From NCBI GenBank assembly GCA_022496185.1, contig WTXG01000039.1, positions 1 to 64,000 of the forward strand: DNA of 64,000 bases. The letters are read 5' to 3'. Below, piece by piece: positions 13,344 through 29,253 of this stretch. Position numbers and translations under genes: made by a program. The stretch comes from Multifurca ochricompacta. Its lineage: Eukaryota; Basidiomycota; Agaricomycetes; Russulales; Russulaceae. How positions within the stretch are numbered: position 1 is the stretch's first letter; every line of letters starts with the position of its first letter. Below the pieces are notes generated by a model, which was not told where the DNA came from, searched no databases, and worked only from the letters and a program-made list of their open reading frames with translations.

Positions 13344-16300
13344 CTATAGTAGCCCTATCACCAACATACTCCACACGTACACGGGTAAGATAATGTTATC
13401 GTTCTGCCCTGACATGGCTTCCAGCACAGATCCAAGTCCAATAATCATCCCGTATCGCACAACCTTTTCAAGGCGATGTCACTGGGCGTTAAGGACTGCT
13501 CAATTTTATATATTACAACTTACCGAGAAATCTTCTATCAACCCACACAATCTCAGCACCCATGCGAATGCCACAACAGAGAGTGTGAACCCGGCGCTCC
13601 CTCCAACGTCTTAGGCGTTGTCGGTGACCATTTGTATCGTCCCACCCGCTTTCCGACCGTGGACGCCTGGCAACCTCGTAAATTAGACCTACACTGGCTG
13701 TTATGAACCATCCGAATCAATTCGAAACGCACCACCGCGTCTCCAACTCCGACGGTCAAGATTCCCGTGTACATCAGTAAACGGGAGGGCCTACAGCAAA
13801 GTTTCAGTCATGAACCATGCATGTGATTCAACACATGGCCGTGCCCTTTCAAGAAGGGAAAGGGAAATCGTACTTACGCTTCAAACCACAGGGCTCCCGC
13901 GCATCCTGTTAACAGGTAGAAGTGACTTAAAATAACCGTACCACTGTCCTTTGAATCGAGAAACTCGTTCATAAACACGTGCACCGCCGCTCCGAAAGGG
14001 TACAGCGCAAAGTACCGCACGTACTCCACAACACAACAGTGCAAACGCAGCGCTGAACGCCAGATGCGTAAACGCCGGATCCGCAGCCACGCCAGGCACG
14101 AACATAACTACAGCGAGCGCATGAAAGAATTTACGCCGAGCATTCAGACCCACGTCGGTACACGCCGGTCCGCCGCATCAAGCCACTCACTCGCGCCAAG
14201 TCCGAGGTCAGTCGGGATGTGCGGCATTGCCACTGTGGGGAACATCGCCGAGACCGCTGACGAAGCCGACGAGACAGCCGAAGACGTCAGAGACGATGGC
14301 GCCAGCGCTAACGCTCCTGACGCTGGCGTTGCTGGCTCACTCCCTGATGGTACGACGCCGTTACAGTCCATCATGGGTTCACTACCCATAGGCAGACGTG
14401 GCCGGAAGCGACGCGATCGCGCCAGCTGCCGATTCCATCCCCAGACGCTAATACTTCCAAGTACGGCCCAATACACCAACAGCGCAGGTCGCGTCCATGG
14501 TGACGGTCCTTCAAGTTGCCAAAAGATGACCCACAACCACGGGTCGCGCCCACGCAGGAGCCACCGTGTCCACATGCCAATCAGCCCGCCAACGATGAGC
14601 GCAGCGCCAAGGTAAAATCCGACAGCGAGTGAGCGTCGGCGTGCCTGCTTTTCATGAGGGAATCGCAGGCGGCGTACAGGTCGCTGTGCGATATGCCGGG
14701 ACAGCGTGAGTAACGGTGAAAGCAAGAAGCCCGTCAGCAGCGACCCGGGGATGAGAGCTAATTGAAAGATAAGCAATGGCGTAGGCAACCGATAGGTCTT
14801 GATGTAAAGCGTTGTCACAGGCCATATCTATTTCGTGTGATTTGTGGCGTTAGTCTCGCCGTGCATTTACGCATCAAAAGAACTAGGGCGCACCCTCGCA
14901 ACGGTCAGGTTTACCAATTCTGTGAACAGCGCAGTGGCCCCAAATACCACCAAGCCAAGTTCGCCAAGAGTAAAGCCGCGATGTGCGAGTCGGACCGCGA
15001 TGTAGAGCGAAAGCTGGAAAAAGACAGAACCCGACGCGATTTCCCAGTACGACATGTCTGATATTTACACATGTCATTCGCGGCAAGATAAAAGAGAGAA
15101 CTCATGACTTACGTTTCCAGACGCTCACCCTACACTATCGAGCGCGAAGCGTAGCCGAGAAGGAACGTGCAAACAAGATACGTGAATCCGACATACAGCC
15201 ATCCTTTGCGTGACTCGCTACGGGGGACTGAGCCACGTTCGCCCTCGGCAACTTTATGCTGCTTCCGATGGCGCCACTCGAACCAGTGAGACGCATACAC
15301 ATGAATAAGCAAAGCGGTGAACAAAGCGTGCCCAGGTCCACAGCATTACGGCGCGAGAGCACCAGCGCCTGGAGTGGTGTCAAGGGAGTTTCGTTGGTGA
15401 GCCGCCATGGCACCTCGATGTGCCAAAACGGGGGTTGAGGCGTGCCATCGAAGAACGACGTGTCGGACTTGAGAGCTATATAATACAAAGCAGACGTGAT
15501 CAGTGGTCCAAGAATAAGGCCGCTGATGAGTCCATCATCGGATGAGATCCTAAAACAACCTGTCAAAATTTAAATCGTCGTGGAAGTACTTGTAAACCTG
15601 ACCTGTAGTTTTTAGGCACGGTCATCCAAACATATCCTCGATTTTCAGGGACGGGTGGATTGCTTATTGGGGTCCCACGACGAGGTACGCGTGATTCTGG
15701 TAGACGAAGAGTAGGAAGAGGGTCGGGTGATGCTGAGTCCATCGCGGTAGGCAAGGGGGAAATTCGCGTGCATGACGAGTGATTCCAAACAATGTGAGTC
15801 AGAGATGCAAAGATGAGAGCATAGAGTTCTAGCGTATATATGTTCGATCATGCGTCTCATCTCAAAAAAAAAAAAATTGAAGTAAGCGTACCGATGGGTA
15901 GTCCATCATTGAGTGGCGATTCGCTAGAAAAGAGCTGCAATTTTTGTGCCGCGTAAGCAAGCGCTGACATGAGGATAGCAGCCTCCGCGGCATACTTCGC
16001 ATCTGTACAAAATTTATATTGCCAAGAGATCGCTTGAAAGGAAAATGTGATAGAGATTGTCCCTGGGAGGGCAAAACCAGCAGGTCCAGCACTGCGTGTG
16101 CGAAGGAAGTAATGGGTGAGGGCGGACGCGGCTGGGGCATGATTCCATTTAAACCTAGAGACCGGGGAGCAGGAGAGCGAGAGCGGGTGAAGGCGCGTCG
16201 ACTGAGAGCACCTGCGTGGCCATTAACCTTGGAACCGTCGGAGCTAGAGGCGGGAGGGGGGGGACTGGGTGCACGCGGGGGTTTTCGGTTCCCATCCGCG

Positions 16301-16803
16301 CCACCAATGCGGGTCTCGACGCTAACGGAGCCACGTCTGCCGATAACAGTATGCGTATCGTCATCGGTATCATCGTCATCGGTGGTCATACCAGAGGCAG
16401 AACTTAAAAAAAAAACGCGTCAGTGTGAGTCTGAGTCTGAGCCAACTCCCGTTTATTTCTCGTCATAGCAAGTAATTAAACGCCGAAAAAACAAAAGCTG
16501 CGTGGGACGAAACTCCACAAGCCTCGTCTTCATATGGTCAGAAGAAAGTTCCAGACGCGTTCACGTACAATGACGCAACCGAAGGTAGCGTGATAAGCAG
16601 GTTGTATGCGGGACTCACCTAGACGAACCCGCTTGGTAACTCGTACTCCAATCAAAGGTTGGCGGGGCATGCGTCCCTGTTGCTGAGCTAAATGAGCTGG
16701 GACGGCGCCGCCGCACACGTACACCGGCGTGGCTTTTGCGTGTAGCGACGTCTGGACGCGCAGAAGCCAGTTTGGTGTGGGGGGGTAACGGGGAGGACGT
16801 CAA
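13344..16803 (-). CDS. SEC59: dolichol kinase, with one apparent frameshift near the C-terminus
   Basis: CTP-dependent kinase of the ER membrane that makes dolichyl phosphate for N-glycosylation, O-mannosylation and GPI anchors. The C-terminal half carries the family motifs: LNARRKFFHALAVVMFVPG, FLDSKDSGTVILSHFYLLTG, GVGDAVASTVGKRVGRYKW, SPTTPKTLEG, and the end LEAMSGQNDNIILPVYVWS before a stop at 13344-13346. Many hydrophobic segments lie between about 15600 and 13900. The N-terminal exon starts at 16803 and joins at 16619/16402 (donor GTGAGT, acceptor after a T run), adding a disordered Ser/Arg/Asp-rich extension. Near 13596-13603 one base appears to be missing after KTLEG: the next family segment (SAGFTLSVVAFAWVLRLCG) is in another frame. 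The splice site between the disordered exon and the first membrane segment (near 16010-16080) is not resolved. Confidence 0.87.
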
Positions 16804-18366
16804 GCGCGGTGATTTTAGAAATGATGCCAGAACTTCAGGGCGGCAGCCCTAGGGGGATACAGATAAACTATTACTTGGACTAGTGAAGACGCCGTCCTTG
16901 GAGTTTGATACTCTCACGCCTACTCAGTCAGTAAACAAGTCTGAATAACACCCGTTGTTTGGCCCAGACGAGGGAAGATATTAGGGAGAAGATAGACAGC
17001 AGGACAGACACGATAGAGTAGTAGATACGACAATACGACAACGTGTTCACGGTCGGACATCCGGGCCGTTGTTTCTATTGATAAGTGTTTAGAGGGTTAT
17101 TTTATTTTAATTAATTAATTACTTAATTTGCTTAGCTACTCGTTGCCGTTGCTGTTGCTGTTAGCTGTTGCTGATGCTGCTGATCTGGTTATGGTTGGTT
17201 CAATTCAGCCAAATGGGCTCAGCTCAAGTAAGTCTATTCCGATTCAGTTGAGTCGAAGGTTTGTTTTCAATAACGAGGCCCTTTTCTGGTATGGCTCACA
17301 ACGTTGATCCATAGCAAGCAGCGATCTGAGTGCCGGCCTACTCAGTTTCTAATCAGATGCACGAGGCAAGGTCTAAAGTCTGACACGCATCTGCCGCCTT
17401 TACCACTTTGGTTGGCGCTAGTAGCAACCCTGAACAACCTTGGGAAGGGACCGGGACGACCATATGGCTCCTGACTTGATGTCTCAGCAGCCGTCCTAGT
17501 CCCTTCGGCCGTTGGCCAAGGATTATGACTTTTGCCCACACATGTTACACGTGAGGTATCTTCCGTTCTAGCCGCAGAGACCGCATCGGGATATATCCCC
17601 TAGTGTAGCAACTTGCATCAGAAAACGTGGCGCCAAAATAGTCGCTGAGAGGGCATTAGCAGTATACTATTCACATTCACTGCTGGTCCCAGGTCCCCAG
17701 CAACCCGACACCACGCGGGGAACGCCGCAATGTAGACCATACCATACCCAAATCCTCTTTTTGAATGAATGGTGAAGTGAAATGAAACCCTCTCCCGCCG
17801 TCCCCGTTCTCCCGTTCCCCCCGTCCCCCCCCCCCCCAACACACGCACCTACCCCCACCTGTACATAGATAGATACCACTCCTCACCCATTGCAGTGTGA
17901 ACCACAAGAATCCCACCGTTTGACAGGGACAGAACCTGGAGACCTATCGGACAGGAGAAAAGCGCCAAGATTTCTTTCATTATCTTCGATAGAATATTCT
18001 AATGGTGGCCAGGCGACCAGGCGTTACACGGTCGTACTGCGTTGTCGTTTGTGCCGGAGTAGTGCCGCCGGAGTGGTGCCAGGTGCCAGGTGCAAGGTAC
18101 GGACGAGTGAGCGCGAGCGCTCTTCTCTTTTACCGGTATCCAGGTGATTTACCGGAAACGGGTGTGTGTCTCTCTCTAGAGCCCTCAGTTTTCTGTGTGT
18201 GTATACGGTACGGTGCAATACAGTTTATAACAGGCTTGGATTGGGACTAGTCGGGTTCAGCCCTGATAACACCCGCCTCTACATCTACGATAAATAATAA
18301 ACTACATCCTAAACTGTGATGAGGACTTAATTAGTATCGCAATTTGCCGGGTTTGCAGGTCCGCGA
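16804..18366. other. intergenic region, no gene seen
   Basis: This 1.5 kb lies between the divergent starts of dolichol kinase (minus) and uracil-DNA glycosylase (plus). It holds simple sequence (TTAATTAATTAATTACTTAA near 17107-17128, a C run near 17820-17838) but no conserved coding sense. Promoters of both neighbours should lie here. Confidence 0.55.
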
Positions 18367-20087
18367 ATGGTCCTCCCTCACAATACAACAAACGGCGCAA
18401 ACACCGCGTCGCGTCGCGTCAAACGCGTGTCATCAGGTATTACGGACGGTTCCAACTCCCCCCAAGTTCATCGTCCGTCCGCAACTATCATCGCACGCCC
18501 AAAAGCAATCCTTGATGTCAAAGCGTCTGAAAATAATCATGTCGTGTACCTCGAGGACTTGGAACCGCCATCCTCCCAGGCTACAGTGCTTCCACCAACG
18601 AGAAAGCCACCGTCGTCGCCTCTTCTGATCACGACTCGAAAGCAAAGCCAAAACCGGTGGCTCCAGTGAAGACCACCACCACTGGAAAGCGTCAGAGGAC
18701 ACTTTTTGATGTGCTTGGCTCTACCCCTAGCCAAGGTTCAGAAACCACCAGTGCTAAGAAGAAGCCCAAGCTTGCGGCTTCTTCTTCTGCTTCCTCCATC
18801 GGCGACAAGTCCTCTTCTGTCGCCGGGGCGTCGTCCTCTGGAGGAACTTCTGACCTTCAAGCTCTAAACTCTCTCCCGTTCTCCTTGAGCGAGTATACGT
18901 CCTCGCTTACGGAAGATCAGAAAAGGTTGCTGGGTTTGGAATGCGAGACCATGGGCAAGAGCTGGTAGGGCGCCTCCCTCGGAAATCTTTGTTTCACCGG
19001 TCATGACACATCGCTCTCTCCCTCATGTAGGCTGAAAGTTCTAAAAGAGGAAATAAGGAAGCCCTATTTTATCTCACTGAAAGAATTTCTTTGGAAAGAG
19101 GGCGTTCACGGACCCGACGATAGCGCGAAGGATCTCAAAGTCTACCCTGCACGTAAGTTTACAGCCGATTTGCACGAGCATTATATTTTTGGTCCCCCCC
19201 TCATGATGGCCAACACAGCACGGAACATTTATTCATGGTCGAATTATACCCCTCTGGGCAAAGTCAGGGTGGTCATGATTGGCCAAGACCCATACCACGG
19301 GCCACGTCAAGCGCACGGTACGCGAACCCCGGCGCCTTCCTCCCCCCTCCGAAACAGCCGGTTGATTGATCGATGATTCTTTTCTGTGTTACTGACTCTC
19401 TGACGAAACCAAACTCCCACTTCTCTTTTTTTTTTCTTTTTTTTTTTGCCGCAAGGTCTTTGCTTTTCGGTCCCGCCCGGTGTCTCAACGCCACCATCGT
19501 TGAGAAATGTATCGTCTTTTTAATCTCTACCTCTTTCTTTTTTCCCTCTCTGATGACAGCTGTCATTCATGATTGGCCGCCGACGCGCAGATTTACGCGG
19601 AAATCAAAGCCGAATACGAAGAATTCGTTCCACCGAAACACGGGTGAGTGGGGAGGTTTTTTTGCTCACCAAAAAAACATCACGCTTCCCCCTTCCCTAA
19701 TGGCGCGTCATGTGTGTGACACACACGTATCTCCCTTCCCCTCCCCCTCCTCCTTTCGTTGGTGGCACGTGAACTAATACTTGATATTATTTTCACGCGC
19801 CTCATCTTTTTCAGGAATTTAATTCCTTGGGCCGAGGCTGGTGTGCTGATGCTCAACACCTGCTTGACGGTGCGCGCGCATTCTGCAGGTTCGCACCAGG
19901 GTAAGGGATGGGAACAATTCACCGACCGAGTCATCGAAGCCGTGGATCGTTACGGGGGCGCGAATCTTGGTGAGAAAACCGGCTCCGGCCGAGGCGTCGT
20001 CTTCCTCGCCTGGGGCGCGTGGGCCGCAAAACGCGTCGCGAAGCTCAGCAAGGTGGGTTTCAAGCGTTTAGTTTTTTTTCGAGAAAA

Positions 20088-20119
<32 letters not shown>

Positions 20120-20563
20120 ACCCTCTGTATTTTTTGACTTTTCGCGTGACTTCCCTCCTCTCTCCTCCCTCCCCTCCCCCCCCCTCCAACTTCCCGTCTT
20201 TTTAAAAAAAAATTTCCCTCGCCCCTACCTTCCTTCCTACCTTTTACCCTTTATAGAGCTGACACATGTCTTTCATCTCATCACTTGCTGATCACAATCG
20301 ATCGCGCTTTTGATTCACAGACTAAACACCTGATTCTTTCGAGTGCTGTGAGTAGGAACTCCTGTCTGTGTGTCACCGCGCGACTCCGCGTGCTGATGAT
20401 CGGAGCGCGCGCTCTCATAACATTTATTTAGCACCCTTCCCCACTGAGCGCCAACAAGGGATTTTTCGGCAATGGACACTTCCGAAAGGCCAACGACTGG
20501 CTGGAAGCGCGGTATGGTGCTGACGGGCGGGTAGATTGGTGTCGCCTGGGCCCCGTCATATGA
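18367..20563 (+). CDS. UNG1: uracil-DNA glycosylase
   Basis: Removes uracil from DNA, starting base-excision repair. Family motifs in order: [15 protein letters not shown]; the water-activating loop [17 protein letters not shown] (near 19270-19315); [17 protein letters not shown]; the uracil-binding strand [14 protein letters not shown] (near 19838-19880); [20 protein letters not shown]; and the leucine-loop motif [13 protein letters not shown] (near 20431-20470). The stop is at 20561-20563. The N-terminal 100 or so residues are Ser/Lys-rich and basic and include [11 protein letters not shown], which resembles a PCNA-interacting (PIP) box, as in nuclear UNG. The start is uncertain. A first exon at 18367-18437 joined to one beginning near 18580 gives an open frame, but other starts are possible. 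One intron (20053 to about 20320) is rich in CT repeats. Confidence 0.92.
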
Positions 20564-21127
20564 CCAAAGATGTCACACGACACGACGGATCTATCATGAC
20601 GCGTCTGTGTGGTGCGCAAGTTGCTTGCCACAAGTTCGCTACTACTGAACAAATTGGGATTAGCCTTATGTAATGCACATATAACGTGTGTGATATCCAG
20701 TCAAAAAGATTAGGGAAAAAAAATGGACTAGTTTCTGATAGGAAGGAAGAAAAAAAAAAAAAAAGAAAAGAGATACCTGATAACATACGGTCTTCAGCGG
20801 AAACACAGATGCCCCGAGTGAGATACAGTATTCATGCTGTCTTTGTAACCAGCGCAAAGGCCAGCCTCGGCAGAAATTCCTTAGTATCGTCCTAATAGTA
20901 GGACATACAAAGGTAACCGAAAACATTTGGGCGATCAAATAATGATACAGAAACATCACCAGCAGTGAACGACGAGTACGAAAAAGTTGTGGGATGGTAG
21001 AACAAAAAGAAAAAAAAAAACGAAAAGGGGGACGGGTGGGGTGAGGCGGGGGGAGGGGGGGGAGAACCTGTGCCTAGAAATGGGATCAACAGTCGAGACG
21101 AGCAGCGCATGAATCTTTTACGACCAA
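20564..21127. other. convergent intergenic region, no gene seen
   Basis: It lies between the 3' ends of the glycosylase (plus) and the bZIP gene (minus). It contains A runs near 20750-20768 and 21008-21020 and a G-rich tract near 21030-21062. No conserved frame. Confidence 0.55.
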
Positions 21128-22191
21128 TTAACTGCTTCCACCGTTAAATGAAGGCCGCACAGAGTGAGAGCTTTCTGCTAGACGTGGGGGTGACAAACGT
21201 CGTAAGGCTGGAGGTGGTGGTAAGTGAGGGTACTGATTCACGAGAGAAGAGAAGCCCTGTGGGTCCGTAATGGAGCGCCGGGGGGCAAATGGGAGGGGAG
21301 TTTGCGCAGGTGAGGGGTCGCGCTGTTGCTGTTGGGGGTAGTGTAGGCTTGTAGATGGTGAATGCTGAGAAAGGTGGGCTGCTTCGGGGCCAGAATAAGA
21401 AGGTTGTGAATAGGAGAAACGCTGTTGATCATCCCTCGGATCGCGGACGGGATAGTTACCACTTGCGTATGCCTCAGAGAGAGGACGGTCAGTAGGATGG
21501 GAAAAATTTTGTGTTCCTTGGGGTACGGTGGGCATGTACATGGTCCCAGGAAGGGTAGTTCGAGAAGATGACTGAGCAGGACTAGAGTAAGAATATTGGG
21601 AGGGAGGTTTGGTATGCGGGGGGACTCCAGGTAGGGGATAGCCAGTGGAAGGTGAAGAGGCGTGAGGGGCAGAATGGTTTTGCTCTTCTCCCATGATGAT
21701 GCCTTGATCCCATGAGCTGCCCTCGAGGCTGTGAACGGCATTCTGGGATGGGCGCATGGTGGAAGTGATAGTGGAGGGGGAAAGAGATTGAGCCCTGGTT
21801 GAGGTTGGGGAATCAGCTGAAGAACCGGCATGACTGACGGCGTCAAGAGGGGCAGAGGGACGAGGAGGGGGCGCAGAAGGAGTCTTGGGCTTGTCCTTGC
21901 CAGTTGGACCTTTACCCAATGGAGGTCTGTTGGCAGGAGGGAGGTTCAAGGCGGCGCGAAGATTGCCATTTTCTTCCTCTAATTCGGCGACGCGCTGCTC
22001 AAGAGCCTGTTGAAAAGGATTGGATAATGGTAATGAGAGATGAATGTGGGAGAGAGAAGATTAGGGGAAAGGAAATATGAAGTACTGACATCAAGGTGAG
22101 CGGCACGACGGGCCCGGAAAGCTCTCTGGACATCTCTAGCGCGATTGGGGGGTAAATTATCGTTGCGCTTTCTGCCTCTTTTCGAAGACAT
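21128..22191 (-). CDS. bZIP transcription factor
   Basis: The start at 22191 gives MSSKRGRKRNDNLPPNRARD. A basic region follows with the N-x7-R signature (NRARDVQRAFRAR) and a short leucine zipper, LDALEQRVAELEEENGNLRAAL, joined across one intron (about 22090 to 22012). The remaining 270 residues are Pro/Ser/Gln-rich and disordered, as in fungal activation domains, ending in RPSFNGGSS at a stop at 21128-21130. The Asn-Arg-Ala-Arg-Asp-Val-Gln-Arg-Ala-Phe core resembles fungal AP-1/Pap1-type basic regions. I see no C-terminal cysteine-rich domain, so a redox-sensing AP-1 role is not supported. Target genes are unknown. Confidence 0.9.
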
Positions 22192-22586
22192 TGAGGGGAC
22201 GGGAGAGGAAGCGGATGCAGAGGGATAAATGGACAGGGAGCGGAGCTGAGTTTCATACTATATACGAGGAGGGACCCGTAACATGTGCCCGCCCGTAACG
22301 AATGAGCGCCAAGATTGAATAGAATAAAGAATAGAAACGACTGAATCGTCGTTAGCCGTCTTTAGACGCGTCGATCTCTTCTTTCAAACGCCCTTCTAGA
22401 TAGAGTAGTATAGTATAGTTATAGTAGTAGTAGTATAGAGACAGGACAGGACAGACAGAACAAAATAGACAAACACAGGACAGACAGACCAGGACGGACA
22501 GACCAAACTGACTGACTGTAACTGACTGAATTGACTGACTGACCCGACGACCAACCCAACCAACCAACCAACCGATTGACCGGTTA

Positions 22587-22640
22587 TAGTTACAAGTTAC
22601 AAGTTACAAGTTACAAGTTACAGGTTACAAGTTACAAGTT
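22587..22640. repeat. GTTACAA tandem repeat, period 7
   Basis: About seven head-to-tail copies of a 7-bp unit (GTTACAA), one with a G variant (GTTACAG). It is a short minisatellite in the intergenic tract. Confidence 0.85.
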
Positions 22641-23009
22641 CCTGTCCTGTTTCTCTTGCACAACACCCAAAACCCAAAACTTACCTCTTCTCTCCGCTCT
22701 CCGCCTCTGCCTTAGTCTTGTAGTAAACCCATACCCCCGTACATACCCGTACCCGTTACCCCGTTACCCAATTCAACTTACCCCGTTACCCGCTTCCCCT
22801 TCCCCTTCCCCTTCTTCCCCTTCCCCCCTACCCCTTCCTCCTTCCCCTCTTTTTACCCTCACCTATCCTCACCCCTTGCAACACCGGTTCGTTCTCGATC
22901 GCCTTTAACGCTCACGCCCAATCCCATCACTTTGGTCACTTCCCTTCCCGTTCATCCGACGACGATCATCTCATCTTCTATTCCATCATATCATATTATT
23001 ATTATAATT

Positions 23010-23010
<1 letters not shown>

Positions 23011-23044
<34 letters not shown>

Positions 23045-23055
23045 AATCATCATCC
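23011..23055. repeat. TCA trinucleotide microsatellite
   Basis: About fourteen TCA units with one TAA interruption, in the intergenic low-complexity block 3' of XPB. Confidence 0.85.
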
Positions 23056-23302
23056 ACTGTGTTCCACAAGGCTGTGTCTTTATTTGTTTGTTTGGTTGCA
23101 TTTATTACTAACCAAAAATAACAATAATAATTATAATTATAATTATTAGTATTATTCTCAATTTACATAATTAATTAATTATTAATTATTACTCACCTCA
23201 CACTCACAACTCACCTGACTCCTCTCCCTAAACCTCGTCCCACCAATGATAATGTTAATGTTCCTCCCTCCTCCTCCTCCACCTTCACACATTCAACCCT
23301 CC

Positions 23303-26740
<3,438 letters not shown>

Positions 26741-26981
26741 GCAAGACCAAGACAAGAAGAAGTGAGTGGGCAATTGGAGGCGCAGTAGTCGGTCGTGGTC
26801 GAGTCACTCTTACTCCACATCGTATCACGTGCCTATCATCTTAGTCAGCATGTCTGAGTTTGAATATACGAAGAGGACTTGCGCTCCTGAGGTTTGGATC
26901 AACTCTCTGGTCTCTTCTTTATTTTTCTCTCTTTCTTGATCTTGTCTTATACGCGCTTGAAGTTAAAGTCTCTTTATTATC
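26741..26981. promoter_or_regulatory. divergent promoter of XPB and BBP
   Basis: Only 241 bp separate the start codons of XPB (minus) and the branchpoint-binding protein (plus), so the two genes probably share promoter DNA. No clear TATA box is placed at a useful distance. Confidence 0.5.
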
Positions 26982-28851
26982 ATGTGGAGGCCCGCTACCA
27001 AACAAATCACTGGGACTAATGATAGTGAGGCTGCTTTACAACTGGTTTCATTTCATTTCATACTTATTTCCGTTTACAGTCCCTCTTGGTGGCAATCGTC
27101 GTCGTTTCGGTCCAGCACCTGTGGAGGAATCAACACCGCCACAGTTAGCCCAACCATCTCCTTCAGCTTATCCACGTCCACGGGATGATGGCTTACGGGC
27201 GATGGAAGAGTTGCAATCCTCGACCGGCACACCCGTCCCCGGTAAGTCAACTGCTGCCTATTCGCTTCATTGCATCGTGTATACAGGCGACAGCGTAACC
27301 TTGCATTGTTATCAATGCTCTTTTGAGTGCTCATTGACATTGTGATATCCGATACCAACTTCTTTAGGCGTTTCACACTAACCCTAACCACTGAAACTAA
27401 CCCTGACATTTTATGACCCATTTATGCAGCTGACACATCCCGCAAGAAGCGTAGTCGTTGGGGGGATGCAAAGACAGATATTCCCGGACTTCCGACGGCT
27501 ATCTCTGCAGCGGGTGTTTCTCAGGCGCAGCTCGACAATTATGCCATCCATCTCCGACTGGAAGAAATCAATAGGAAGCTCAGGTTGAATGACTTTATCC
27601 CTCCGGAGCGTGAAAGGTACGTCTGTGCACTTGTTTCTCTGCATTCGAGTCCCTGAATTGTCCCATCCCCCAGATCTCCCTCCCCTCCGCCTACATACGA
27701 CGCTCACGGGCGACGCACTAACACCCGTGAGGTCCGTTATAGGAAGAAGCTAGAGGACGAGCGCATTCGCCTTGTTGATCGTGCAATGAAGAATGACCCA
27801 AATTTCCGTCCCCCTGTCGAGTACCATCAGCAGAAACGCTCTCAGCGTCCATCGGAAAAAGTATACATTCCCGTCAAGGAGTTTCCCGAGATCAACTTCT
27901 TCGGTCTTCTCGTGGGCCCCCGTGGTAACAGCTTGAAGAAGATGGAGAAAGAGAGTGGTGCAAAAATTAGTATTCGCGGAAAGGGGAGTGTTAAAGAAGG
28001 CAAGGCTCGCCCCGATCAGTACGCCGAGGATGCCGAGGAAGACCTGCACTGCCTTGTCTTAGCCGATTCAGAGGAGAAGGTCACCCTCTGCGTCAGGTTG
28101 ATCAATAAAGTTATCGAGACCGTAAGTAACGATTTTGCCTCAATGGACCTCGTTATGCTGATCGCTGGCATCATTTCAGGCTGCTTCAACACCTGAGGGC
28201 CAAAATGATCACAAGCGCAACCAGCTTCGCGAACTGGCAGCGCTCAATGGTACGCTCCGCGACGACGAGAATCAGATCTGCCAAAATTGTGGTGGTATCG
28301 GCCACCGCAAATACGACTGCCCGGAGCAACGTAATTTCACTGCTAACATCATTTGCCGTGTGTGTGGCAGCGCTGGACACATGGCGCGCGACTGTACCGT
28401 CAATAGGGGGGCTAATTTTGGTGTCGAACCTGTGGGAGGCAGCACTGGCGGCCCTCCTTCTCAGACGATGGTCAAAGGGGTACTTGACTCAGAGTATGCT
28501 AGCTTTATGGCAGAACTCGGCGAAATTGTAAAATCTGGCCCGGACTCTGGCAAGGGTCCGTGGGGCGGTGGAGCCGGCGACATTCCGACAAGCAGTTCCA
28601 ACCTCCCCCCTTGGCGCCGACCCGAGGTCTGGCAGTCTGCCTTAGGCACGTTGACCACCCAAAACACAGGCTATAGGCCCCCGCAGCAGCCAGGCTATGG
28701 TGGCTATCCGGGTGGAGGAGCCCCCAGTTACAGCCAACCAGGCTATAGCGGCTACCCTCAAGCTCCGGGCAGTGGCTATTCACAATCGCAAGACTATTCC
28801 AACTATGCCCAATACTATCAGGGCCAATACGCTCGGCAAACCAGTTCCTGA
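26982..28851 (+). CDS. MSL5: branchpoint-binding protein (SF1/BBP)
   Basis: Binds the intron branchpoint in the early spliceosome with U2AF. The start at 26982 (MWRPATKQITGTND) joins across an intron to IPLGGNRRRFGP. The SF1 helix-hairpin region follows (SRKKRSRWGDAKTDIPGLPT, with the RxRW core that binds U2AF65), then YAIHLRLEEINRKLRLNDFI. The KH-QUA2 domain has FFGLLVGPRGNSLKKME and GAKISIRGKGSV. Two CCHC zinc knuckles follow (CQNCGGIGHRKYDC and CRVCGSAGHMARDC). The C-terminus is Gly/Pro/Tyr/Gln-rich and ends at 28849-28851. The start is preferred over an upstream ATG near 26850 because MWRP is typical of fungal BBP and splices in frame. Confidence 0.94.
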
Positions 28852-29253
28852 ACGCCCGTGCCCGTTTTCTAACACTCTGACACTTCTCAGCACATTTCTC
28901 ACAGAACAGGACGACGAGGATCGCCCTCAATTATCGGTTACGACTTCCAGGTCCATCTCTAGGTATTCCTCACCCCGCCGGCTGGCGGTTCTTCTCACAA
29001 TCGTACTCATGTCTCGGTTACCCGTCCCCGCACAGCGTCTGGGCCCTTCCTGGCCTTTTCGAGATTGACTTCCATCAGTAACATACTTCTTGTTCCACGT
29101 GCCTCTCGAATTGTAGCTTACATTGCCTCGACTTGGTTATTGTCCAATTTGGTAGATCCCTCAGGTGTCACTAATAAAACTTGACATGTTGGCAACAAGT
29201 AGCGCTCTATTCACTAATAACCATGCACATTATACGTGCCTCCAACGAACCTT
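28852..29253. other. convergent 3' region of BBP and the rRNA methyltransferase
   Basis: The 400 bases between two converging genes should hold both 3' untranslated regions. An AATAAAA near 29172 fits a BBP polyadenylation signal. No gene is seen. Confidence 0.45.

Larger units (their letters stand above)
22192..23302. other. low-complexity intergenic region
   Basis: It sits upstream of the bZIP gene and downstream of XPB. It is built mainly of simple-sequence DNA: ACTGACTG and CAACCAAC runs (22500-22572), a GTTACAA tandem, CCCCTTCC-rich tracts (22790-22860), and ATC/AAT repeats (22980-23210). No supported gene. Confidence 0.6.

Noticed and set aside
13393..13706. Plus-strand open frames as a small gene
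   Set aside because: They overlap the last exons of dolichol kinase on the other strand, which carry the conserved GVGDAV and QNDN motifs.
26850..26940. Upstream ATG as the start of the branchpoint-binding protein
   Set aside because: The frame does not lead into the SF1 domain by any consensus splice, whereas MWRP at 26982 does.
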